From NCBI GenBank assembly GCA_934636655.1, contig CAKUAS010000016.1:1-44783 (forward strand): a stretch of DNA of 44,783 bases, given 5' to 3'. Below, piece after piece: positions 38,059 through 44,783 of this stretch. This DNA is from an uncultured Oscillospiraceae bacterium (GTDB lineage: Bacteria > Bacillota > Clostridia > Oscillospirales > Oscillospiraceae). The notes below the pieces were generated by a model. The model was not told where the DNA came from. It was given only the letters and a program-made list of their open reading frames with translations, and did no database searches. Numbering within the stretch: position 1 is the stretch's first letter; each line of letters starts with the position of its first letter. A program made the position numbers and the translations under genes.

Positions 38059-39690
38059 TCATATTTCCTGCTCCGCCTGCTGCATACGCATGAGCGCGTA
38101 GCAGAGCTGAAGCTGCCGCACCTTGTGTATCTTCGTCTTATCGTAAATACGTTTCCTGTATGTATCGATCGTGCTGACCGCGCAGCCGAGCTGCTCTGCG
38201 CACTGACGGGTGCTGAGTCCTCTTGCCAGGGCGCAGCATATCTCAAGCTCCTTGGCGCTGAGCCGGGCATAGCCGATCAGGAAATTCTCATAATCCTTCG
38301 GATCAAGATCCTTTTTCCCGAGATAGGCCAGGCGGCGCACCTGTGCAAGGGAATCGTCGAGCTGCCCCTGCGTATCCTCGACCTGACTCTGCATATCCTC
38401 GACCTGCCCCCGGAGCTCCTGCTTCTCGGTTTCCAGATCGGTGATCGTCTGCTCATGGAAGCGCAGCTTCGCGGAGACAGGGCGCAACTCGTCAAAGGTC
38501 ATCTGCGCGCCGTCGCAGTTTTCCTTATTGAGCAGCTCAATGTCACGCATGACAGGGCGCAGGTAGCGGCGGGTATAGTACAGGCAGCATACAGCGCCGA
38601 AAAATATCAGCAGCGTCAGCAGACCGCCGATCTCCAGCGAGCGCTTGAGCATGATCCGGTTATAGTCGCCCTTGGGAAGCAGCACGCTCAGAGTGTGCTG
38701 CTCGGGATCCCCGTCAGCTGCCGAGAACGGCTTTGAAAGTCCGACAAAGGACAGCTCCGACCCGGAGAAGAACGTAAGACCGTCCCGGCTGCCTGTTTCC
38801 GTCAGCAGCTCCTCCGGCACGAAGCAAAAGCCGCCGGAGGGATAGGTCACGAGCGCCTTCGGAATATCCGGTCCCTCCGTGCTCTCCGACAGGAGGCAGG
38901 CGAGACTGCCGATGCCGGAGGGCTGGACGTGGTGGGCGGAGAAATAGGTCTGGTTTATCTCAAAGCCGCACAGCCCGTACACCGTGCCGTCGGCTCCCAG
39001 CATGGGCACGGTCAGCAGCATCGCACGCTCCGAGGTACCGGGCAGGGTCAGCAGACTTGTCGTCCGGCAGCTGCGGTCAATGGGCGCCGACGCCGTATTC
39101 AGATGCCCGGCAAGCTCGGAAAACTCGGACAGCTCAAATTCCTGAGCCCACTTCCGGTGCGGCATCACGCCGTGACTGCGTCCGACGCCCGCCATGCCGC
39201 GGTAGAGCAGCAGATCGCTGGCAATGCGCGCAGAATTGCTCCGCTGAACGTACAGGCCGCCGCGGAATCCCTCGCCGCCGAGGGAGGTGTTGAGCACCAC
39301 GAACGCGCCGGAGCAGTCGGCTTGCCTGACGTACTGACACAGCGGCTCGAGCATGGCCTCCTCCAGCCGCTCCATTGCGTCCGCGCTTCCGTCGAGAGCG
39401 GAAAGCTTCGAGGTCTGCCTCCGCACGATGGCGCTCATGTCCTCGGACAGATGCACGCCCATGACGGAGACATTGCGCCACATCGACTTCATGTCCGTCT
39501 CAAAGGCCTCCATGCGGAAGCTCAGCGAGGTGCACAGCTCCTCCCGCGGGCTTTTGAGCTGATTAAAGAAGAACAGCCCGGCGATAAGCGCCGCCGCCAG
39601 AATAATGCCCAGCGTGATCATATAGACCGCAAGGCGCTTTTTCATGGAGCGCCGTATATTATAAAATTCCGAAAGTGTGTATCTCGTCAT
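38059..39690 (-). CDS. Membrane-anchored sensor with LuxR-type DNA-binding domain
   Basis: This protein of about 543 residues starts at ATG 39690 behind GGAGG; earlier in-frame ATGs overlap the upstream gene. It has a first membrane helix (about 17-37), an extracellular sensor-like region of roughly 320 residues, and a second helix (about 357-377). A coiled coil with repeated QVEDMQSQVEDTQGQL segments follows, then a C-terminal LuxR/GerE helix-turn-helix (LSAKELEICCALARGLSTRQ in parts: LSAKELEICCALARG, CAVSTIDTYRKRIYDKT). This would be a one-component regulator that acts from the membrane. The solute-binding lipoprotein gene lies 25 bp upstream on the same strand. Confidence 0.85.
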   Translation of the reverse strand: MTRYTLSEFYNIRRSMKKRLAVYMITLGIILAAALIAGLFFFNQLKSPREELCTSLSFRMEAFETDMKSMWRNVSVMGVHLSEDMSAIVRRQTSKLSALDGSADAMERLEEAMLEPLCQYVRQADCSGAFVVLNTSLGGEGFRGGLYVQRSNSARIASDLLLYRGMAGVGRSHGVMPHRKWAQEFELSEFSELAGHLNTASAPIDRSCRTTSLLTLPGTSERAMLLTVPMLGADGTVYGLCGFEINQTYFSAHHVQPSGIGSLACLLSESTEGPDIPKALVTYPSGGFCFVPEELLTETGSRDGLTFFSGSELSFVGLSKPFSAADGDPEQHTLSVLLPKGDYNRIMLKRSLEIGGLLTLLIFFGAVCCLYYTRRYLRPVMRDIELLNKENCDGAQMTFDELRPVSAKLRFHEQTITDLETEKQELRGQVEDMQSQVEDTQGQLDDSLAQVRRLAYLGKKDLDPKDYENFLIGYARLSAKELEICCALARGLSTRQCAEQLGCAVSTIDTYRKRIYDKTKIHKVRQLQLCYALMRMQQAEQEI

Positions 39691-39715
39691 GCCCCATATC
39701 CTCCGGGGAACGTTT

Positions 39716-41056
39716 TCATCTGCAGATCGAGCACAGCAGCGCCCATGTCTCCTCGGCCAGAGCGTCGACATCCTCACCGGCTGCGGCGCGGGCGGGCAGC
39801 TCCTGCTGAAGCTGCCGCAGAGCGTCGTACAGGGCGTTGACCCTGCCGTAGTAGCCCTCGAATCTCGGCTCGGACACGGGGGTATAGCTGTCGCGCATGG
39901 TTTTCAGCGCGGCGTAGAGCTGCCGGTAGCTTTCCGCAGGCTCCGGGAAGCTGTCATAGTCCTCGATATCGTCAAATGCGCCGCTGCGCACCGGCATATA
40001 TCCGGTTTGAGCCACAAAGTCCAGGTTGCGCCCGGTCTCCGTCAGCCAGCGGACGAAGACAGCGGCGGCCTTCGCCTTCTGCTCGGTGGTCTTGTAGGCG
40101 CAAAGCCCAACGCCAGCCTGAGTCATCATAGCCTCGTGCCCGGCGGACATCGGCATTGGCAGAACATGCAGGTTCATCGGCTCGCGTGTGCCGTCCCGAT
40201 AGGTGACGGTATCATTATAATAAAGTATCGCCGCCGAGGAGCCCAGACCGGCCAGCACCTCGCCGGTCATCACCTGTGTATTGGAGTACAGGTCGGACAC
40301 CACAACATGTCCCTTTGCAAGGGCGCGGGCAAACTGCATCCAGCACTCCTTGAAAACGGGGTTATCGGTGTTATACCGGCCGTCCTCGGTGTACAGCTCG
40401 CCGCTGCCGCGCTCGAGTGCGCAAAGCTCCACGGCGCGGATGGGATAATCCAGCGCGCAGAAGGGCTTGCCGCCCGACCAGTCATAGTATTTTTCGGCGG
40501 TATCGTAAAAGCCCTCCCATGTGCCGAGGTCGCCGTATTCCGCGCCCGTATCGGCGGCGAAGCGGGCAAAGCCGCTGCCGTTGCACATGATAAGGTGCGT
40601 TGACTTGGAGATGGGAAACAGCAGCAGCCTGCCGTCCTGCGCGGTGCCGTCGTCCAGAAATCCGGGGACGAAGTCGGACAGCTCCTCATCCGTGAACCAG
40701 TCGTGCCAGTCCACGAGGTTTTCCTCGCCCAGCGCCGATGCGTCGCCGATGTGGCAGGTAAACAGGTCGGGCATCTCCTGCAGGTCGCCGCCGTTCTGGG
40801 CCTCCTTAAGAAAGCCGCCTATCTTCGACGCGCTGCTGAGGTTTGTGACCTGCACGCGCACGCCGCTTTCCATACCGATGGTGCGGTTAAACTCCTGCAC
40901 AAGAAGATCCATCGGCGAGCCGGACTGCTCGCCATAGACGTGCCAGAAATTTATCGTCACGGGCGTTTTATCCTCCGTCAGGGGTGTGTCTGCGCAGGCG
41001 CACAGGGCGAAAACAAGGGCTGCCGACAGCAGCAGGGACAGTATACGCTTTTTCAT
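39716..41056 (-). CDS. Orphan extracellular solute-binding lipoprotein (family 1)
   Basis: This 446-residue ABC-type solute-binding protein starts at ATG 41056 behind GGAGGTCAAGCC. It has a lipoprotein signal peptide (MKKRILSLLLSAALVFALCAC in two parts: MKKRILSLLL, FALCAC) with the lipobox cysteine near residue 21. The mature part opens PVTINFWHVYGEQSG, typical of sugar-type binding proteins, and contains QTGYMPVRSGAF near the end. No ABC permease or ATPase gene is near. With the membrane LuxR-type regulator encoded 25 bp downstream, a ligand-sensing role seems more likely than transport. Confidence 0.88.
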   Translation of the reverse strand: MKKRILSLLLSAALVFALCACADTPLTEDKTPVTINFWHVYGEQSGSPMDLLVQEFNRTIGMESGVRVQVTNLSSASKIGGFLKEAQNGGDLQEMPDLFTCHIGDASALGEENLVDWHDWFTDEELSDFVPGFLDDGTAQDGRLLLFPISKSTHLIMCNGSGFARFAADTGAEYGDLGTWEGFYDTAEKYYDWSGGKPFCALDYPIRAVELCALERGSGELYTEDGRYNTDNPVFKECWMQFARALAKGHVVVSDLYSNTQVMTGEVLAGLGSSAAILYYNDTVTYRDGTREPMNLHVLPMPMSAGHEAMMTQAGVGLCAYKTTEQKAKAAAVFVRWLTETGRNLDFVAQTGYMPVRSGAFDDIEDYDSFPEPAESYRQLYAALKTMRDSYTPVSEPRFEGYYGRVNALYDALRQLQQELPARAAAGEDVDALAEETWALLCSICR

Positions 41057-41135
41057 GGCTTGACCTCCGGGACAGAGCGTGTGTTTGTGGATTCGGGGGC
41101 GGTTTTTCGTGAATTTCGAAAATTTTTTCCCGTTT

Positions 41136-41164
41136 TGTCCCCTGAATGAAGAGTTTAGGGGACA
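41136..41164. promoter_or_regulatory. Dyad in the SBP leader, candidate operator
   Basis: TGTCCCCT (41136-41143) and AGGGGACA (41157-41164) are perfect inverted repeats 13 bp apart, within the untranslated leader of the SBP gene. It could bind the neighbouring regulator or form an RNA hairpin. Confidence 0.4.
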
Positions 41165-41243
41165 GACAGAACGGCGGATATATGGTATAAGGGAAGCATA
41201 CAGTGCCGCTATATACGGCAGCGGCGCTTCTGCAATATTATCT

Positions 41244-41273
41244 ATTATATCATAGACCGAGGTGCTTTTACAA
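41244..41273 (-). promoter_or_regulatory. Candidate promoter of the SBP/LuxR operon
   Basis: Minus strand TTGTAA (41273-41268), an 18-bp spacer, then TATAAT (41249-41244), giving a leader of about 180 nt. Confidence 0.5.
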
Positions 41274-41305
41274 GGCAAAAAACGAAAGGGAAGGAGTGGA
41301 TGCGG

Positions 41306-41470
41306 ATGACGCAGGCGAGGAAAACGGCCGTCTACCGCGTCATTACGGATTCCGGCGGCAGCGGGGCCGGACTGCATAACACCTTCCGGCCGGTAAGCCG
41401 CGGGCCGGAACACAAACGCGGCAAATCAACCATTCTTTCCATTTCTATAAAGGAGGAAGAAAAAACATGA
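41306..41470 (+). CDS. Small ORF translationally coupled to the Cys-rich protein
   Basis: An ORF of 54 residues starts at ATG 41306, nine bases after AAGGAG (ATG 41300 would add two residues but sits too close to it). It is basic (MTQARKTAVYRV, SRGPEHKRGKS) and ends KEEEKT. Its stop overlaps the next start as ATGA, and the last codons carry the AAGGAGGAAG ribosome site of the big gene. A GC-rich hairpin (TTCCGGCC at 41384-41391 with 41403-41410) lies in its middle. It could be a regulatory leader; no family is recognised. Confidence 0.45.
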   Translation: MTQARKTAVYRVITDSGGSGAGLHNTFRPVSRGPEHKRGKSTILSISIKEEEKT

Positions 41471-44400
41471 GAAAAAGACTTATGAGCATCCTGCTCTGCC
41501 TCGTCATGCTGTTCTCCCTCGTGCCGGGCGCGGCACTTCCCGCCGAAGCCTTCTGGGACGACTACGACGACGGCTTTGAATGTCCTACTTGCGATCACTA
41601 CCACTGGGCTGAGAATATGTGCGAATGCCTGTTCTGCACCATTGATTGCAACTACGAGTGCTGGGTCGAGACCCATTGCAACGACTGCGGTGTGTGCTTT
41701 GGCGACACGCCCTACTGGTGCGAGGAATGCTTCAAGTGCGCCGACTGCATGGAGGAAAAGCACTGCTCCACCTGCGCCAAGTGCTACATCGGCAAGGATG
41801 ACGAGCTGTGCGGCGAATGCTATAAGGGCCCCTGCTGCTCCATAACCATCTGCGACTCCTGCGGCTTCTGCGACGACTGCGCAAACGATGACAGTGATCC
41901 GATGCACTGCTCACTGTGCAACAACTGCTTCGGCGCGGTGGACGAGTGCGTGGACGACGATGATACCGGCGTCATCCACTGCGTTGATTGCCACACGGCC
42001 TGCGAGCAGTGCGAGGAATGCCTGCTGGCCAAGGAGATCTGCGAGGAGTGCGGCCTGTGCAAGGAGTGCTGCGAGATCAACTCCGAGGACGGCGGCTGCC
42101 CGGACGGCGAGACCTGCGTGGAAAGCGCCGAGTGGGACGAGCACATCTGCCCGGGCTGCGACGGCTGGATCGCGGATAAGGGCGACGAGGACGAGTTCTG
42201 CGAAACCTGCGAGCTGTGCAGGGAGTGCTGCGAGGGCAACTCCGACTGCTCCACGGGGATGTGCGCAATGGACACGGACTATGCGGATCATTTCTGTGAG
42301 GACTGCGGCCTGTGCTTCTGCGACAGCGATCGCTGCGAGGACGGCTGCGATCAGCGCTGCAAGGACTGCTGCATTGATGCTATGAGAGCGATGGGCTGCG
42401 ATTGCGACGACCGGTGCTTCAGCGACTCTGATTTTGAAGACCATCTGAAAGCAGAGCACGGCGGCGCCGGGCATACGCACATCGCTTCCGCCAGCTGGTC
42501 AGCCGACGGAACGCAGCACTGGCGCCCCTGCCGCTATTGCGACGATCAAAAGCTGAATCCTGCCAACCATGAGTTTGACGCCAAGGGCGTGTGCAAGGTC
42601 TGCGGCTACATCAGCGGCAGCTCCATCGTCATCACCCGCCAGCCCAGGAGCGTCAAGTGCAAGACCTCTATCTACGGCAGCGGCGATTATAAGGAAGAGC
42701 CGGAAAACGGCCTGCTGTACAGTGAAAATAACTGGGTCACCTTCTCAGTCTCGGCAAAGAGCCTGAAGGGCGACGGGCTGACCTATCAGTGGTATCTGAA
42801 GAATAATGCGACGAATAAGTACTACGAGATGAAGGAGACATCGTATTATGTGGGCGTGAAAACCCCCACGCTGAAATTGTCGGTTTCCGCCGAGGCCTGC
42901 ATGGATGACTACTCCTACTTCTGCGTCATCGGCAGAAAGGGCGACCCTTCGGACACCATGAAAACGGCGGAGGCAAAGCTGACTGCCGCCCATGCCTACA
43001 GCTATAAGCAGGCAGGCGAGATCGTTTACACCGACGACGGCGAGACAACGCCGGAATACAAGGTCACTTGGGTCGATAAGAATGGGGTTACCCATGACGG
43101 TATCGTAGGCAGCGTTCGCAAAAGCGAGGGACACAAGGTTCCCTGCCTATTTGAAGCAGGCTATTACGAAGCGCACTATATGACCGCCGGCTCCAAGGAT
43201 CGCATCTTCCCGCATAAGTTTAAGTATGACAGAAGCTATGACGCGGTGGGCGGCGGCAAGATCGACGTGCTTTACTGCATCGCCTGCGACTATCCCCTTT
43301 TCGTGAAGAGTCACGTCCACGATTACGGCTGGAACTGGGACTGCACCGGCTTCGAGGATATCTATCACTATACCTTCAACATCGGCGGCTCGACCAAAAC
43401 GGTGCATGAGCTCATCCTTGAGTCCGGCTATGCCCACCCCGAAAAGTGCAAGGTTCCCGGCTGCGAGGAGTTCATCATGGTTCCCCATAGCTGGGGCCGC
43501 TGGAATGTGGTTCTGTGTCCTGACACCACGGGCGGCAACGGCGGCATGGAGGCCGAATGCAGCATCTGCGAGTACACAAAGACGAAAATCGACAAGGATG
43601 ATGACGGAGGAGCCGATAATTGGACAAAGGACACCGCCCTTGTGACGGTGAAAAACGGCCGGGCAACCCGTATGATCGTCAAGCCCGGTGACAAGATCAA
43701 GCTTTATCCCGAGGAGAGAAACGGTCAGAAAGCCATCGGCTGGAAGGTGGAGTATCTCCGCGAATACAACACGTCTGACAGCATGGCATCGGTTCATAAA
43801 AAATGGAATACCAGCCAGGCGAAGACCCTGTTCAAGCTGGTGACCAACGGCTCGGCTCTCGAGTGGGGCTGCACGATCCCGGAGTTCAGCGCCATGGGCG
43901 CCCCCGGCGGCGGCAGATTCTTCTTCGAGCCGGTCTACTCCGGATGTACACACAGCGGCGGCACCACGCTGCTCAATGCGAAGCCGCAGGTCTGCGACCG
44001 TAAGGGCTACACCGGCGACACCGCCTGCGCCGACTGCGGCAAAGTCATCAAGCCCGGTTCGGATATCTACCCGCCTGCAAACGCCGGCCATACCGGCACG
44101 CTGGAGAAGCTGTACTACTACGGCACGAACCTCTCGGCCACCACGGACGCGAGCATGGGCGGCAAACGCTATAACGCCAGATCGGGCGACTGCCGGCACC
44201 GCGCCTATGAGGGCGACTACCGCTGCACGGACTGCGGCGGCACCGTAAAGGGCGAATCGGGCGACTTTAAGCATAGCGGCCCCTTTGAAGTGCGCGATGT
44301 AAAAAAGGCGACCTGCACCGAGAAGGGCTATTCCGGCAACCAGTACTGCACAGAGTGCAATAAGATCGCGCAGAAGGGCACGTCTACCCCGTCCCTCCAC

Positions 44401-44783
44401 GAAATTGCCGGCAACTACACGCTGATCAATGCGGCGAAGCCTACCTGCACCGCCGCTGGCTACAGCGGCGACTATAAGTGCACGGGCGACTGCGGACAGA
44501 TCTTCCGCTACGGTCATGTCTTCGAAAAGAGCGGCCATAACTGGGACGACGGCAAACCCGCAACGCAGGGCAAGAGCGACGGCATTCTCTACACCTGCCG
44601 GCGCGTCGGCTGCGGCGAGACGAAGTTCGTCAAGGGCTCTGCAACGACCGAGTACACCGTCACCGTCAGCATCGACGGCAGCGGTACGGCTTCCGCGTCT
44701 CCTGCAACGGCAGCCGCCGGAACGGAAATAACCCTGACGGCAAAGGCCGACGCAGGCTATACCTTCAAGCAGTGGCAGGTCGT
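41467..44783 (+). CDS. Very large cysteine-rich secreted protein (3' end beyond window)
   Basis: The frame is open for 1105 codons to the window edge; I checked every codon. ATG 41467 follows AAAGGAGGAAG. A signal peptide (about 1-28, SLVPGAALPAEA) leads into an acidic region (39-317) with 62 cysteines by my hand count, mostly in CxxC and CxxCxxC spacing (CNDCGVC, CEECFKCADC, CEECGLCKECC). Then come a zinc-ribbon-like pair (CRYC, CKVCG), a bacterial Ig-like part (about 385-505; LTYQWYL, YSYFCVI) and a middle part of unknown fold. Modules of the CTEKGYSGNQYCTEC kind follow (about 829-1040). The start of an InlB-B-type repeat (GTASASPATAAAGTEITLTA) ends the window. Disulfides, zinc or Fe-S clusters could hold the Cys region. 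Confidence 0.88.
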   Translation, partial: MRKRLMSILLCLVMLFSLVPGAALPAEAFWDDYDDGFECPTCDHYHWAENMCECLFCTIDCNYECWVETHCNDCGVCFGDTPYWCEECFKCADCMEEKHCSTCAKCYIGKDDELCGECYKGPCCSITICDSCGFCDDCANDDSDPMHCSLCNNCFGAVDECVDDDDTGVIHCVDCHTACEQCEECLLAKEICEECGLCKECCEINSEDGGCPDGETCVESAEWDEHICPGCDGWIADKGDEDEFCETCELCRECCEGNSDCSTGMCAMDTDYADHFCEDCGLCFCDSDRCEDGCDQRCKDCCIDAMRAMGCDCDDRCFSDSDFEDHLKAEHGGAGHTHIASASWSADGTQHWRPCRYCDDQKLNPANHEFDAKGVCKVCGYISGSSIVITRQPRSVKCKTSIYGSGDYKEEPENGLLYSENNWVTFSVSAKSLKGDGLTYQWYLKNNATNKYYEMKETSYYVGVKTPTLKLSVSAEACMDDYSYFCVIGRKGDPSDTMKTAEAKLTAAHAYSYKQAGEIVYTDDGETTPEYKVTWVDKNGVTHDGIVGSVRKSEGHKVPCLFEAGYYEAHYMTAGSKDRIFPHKFKYDRSYDAVGGGKIDVLYCIACDYPLFVKSHVHDYGWNWDCTGFEDIYHYTFNIGGSTKTVHELILESGYAHPEKCKVPGCEEFIMVPHSWGRWNVVLCPDTTGGNGGMEAECSICEYTKTKIDKDDDGGADNWTKDTALVTVKNGRATRMIVKPGDKIKLYPEERNGQKAIGWKVEYLREYNTSDSMASVHKKWNTSQAKTLFKLVTNGSALEWGCTIPEFSAMGAPGGGRFFFEPVYSGCTHSGGTTLLNAKPQVCDRKGYTGDTACADCGKVIKPGSDIYPPANAGHTGTLEKLYYYGTNLSATTDASMGGKRYNARSGDCRHRAYEGDYRCTDCGGTVKGESGDFKHSGPFEVRDVKKATCTEKGYSGNQYCTECNKIAQKGTSTPSLHEIAGNYTLINAAKPTCTAAGYSGDYKCTGDCGQIFRYGHVFEKSGHNWDDGKPATQGKSDGILYTCRRVGCGETKFVKGSATTEYTVTVSIDGSGTASASPATAAAGTEITLTAKADAGYTFKQWQV

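Noticed and set aside
41888..44538. Several long alternative frames over the large Cys-rich gene, rich in Ala, Arg and Thr
   Set aside because: The frame beginning at 41467 is open throughout, has a ribosome site and signal peptide, and gives coherent domains. The others are compositional shadows.

Overview
The window looks like a chromosome segment of a gut-type anaerobic Clostridia member (Oscillospirales-like). This is inference from gene content: a DUF1385/prmC/recA/recX/rimO/pgsA/cysS housekeeping block, an FHA-SEDS plus PBP pair, S-layer and BspA-like surface proteins, CCA-encoding tRNAs and frequent TTG starts. No rRNA, CRISPR array or conjugation genes were seen.

Layout. (1) 1-600: a broken surface-protein/PHP chimera and tRNA-Leu(CAA). 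(2) 750-9373: one co-oriented run of response regulator, histidine kinase, DUF1385 protein, PrmC, RecA, RecX, RimO, PgsA and CysS, closed by a terminator. (3) 9450-11820: two hairpins that are exact reverse complements of each other, a hypothetical gene and an LRR/SLH surface protein. (4) 11836-14006, minus strand: NifX-like protein, Mrp ATPase, Gx transporter and NusG-II protein. They face an FHA-SEDS/PBP/ABC-F/YdcF-like/deacetylase run (14096-20578) across divergent promoters that share a -35 region. (5) 21196-35821: tRNA-Pro(GGG) carrying an integrated element of about 14.5 kb. It has an integrase next to the tRNA, a winged-helix replication-type protein, a Cys-rich VLP protein, HigBA, an RHH regulator, a SprT-like protein, a serine recombinase, and a metabolic cargo of AraC regulator, BaiE-like NTF2 enzyme, Old Yellow Enzyme/BaiCD-type Fe-S flavoreductase and two MFS transporters. 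(6) 35775-37892: a second, eroded element with a duplicated tRNA-Pro 3' half, a 3' integrase remnant cut directly into a Gly/Trp-rich phage-like gene, two more small genes and the 3' end of a tRNA-Leu. (7) 38059-44783: a membrane LuxR-type regulator and an orphan solute-binding lipoprotein (minus), divergent from a small coupled ORF and a very large, extremely cysteine-rich secreted protein that runs off the window.

How it fits together. The clearest undescribed system is the tRNA-Pro island cargo. A dehydratase/isomerase-like NTF2 protein, an enoate/steroid-type reductase and two importers or exporters under an AraC regulator would form a self-contained pathway for an alpha,beta-unsaturated or steroid/bile-acid-like or plant-derived substrate. 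The second candidate is the SBP/LuxR sensor pair beside the cysteine-rich surface protein, which has 62 Cys in about 280 residues by hand count.
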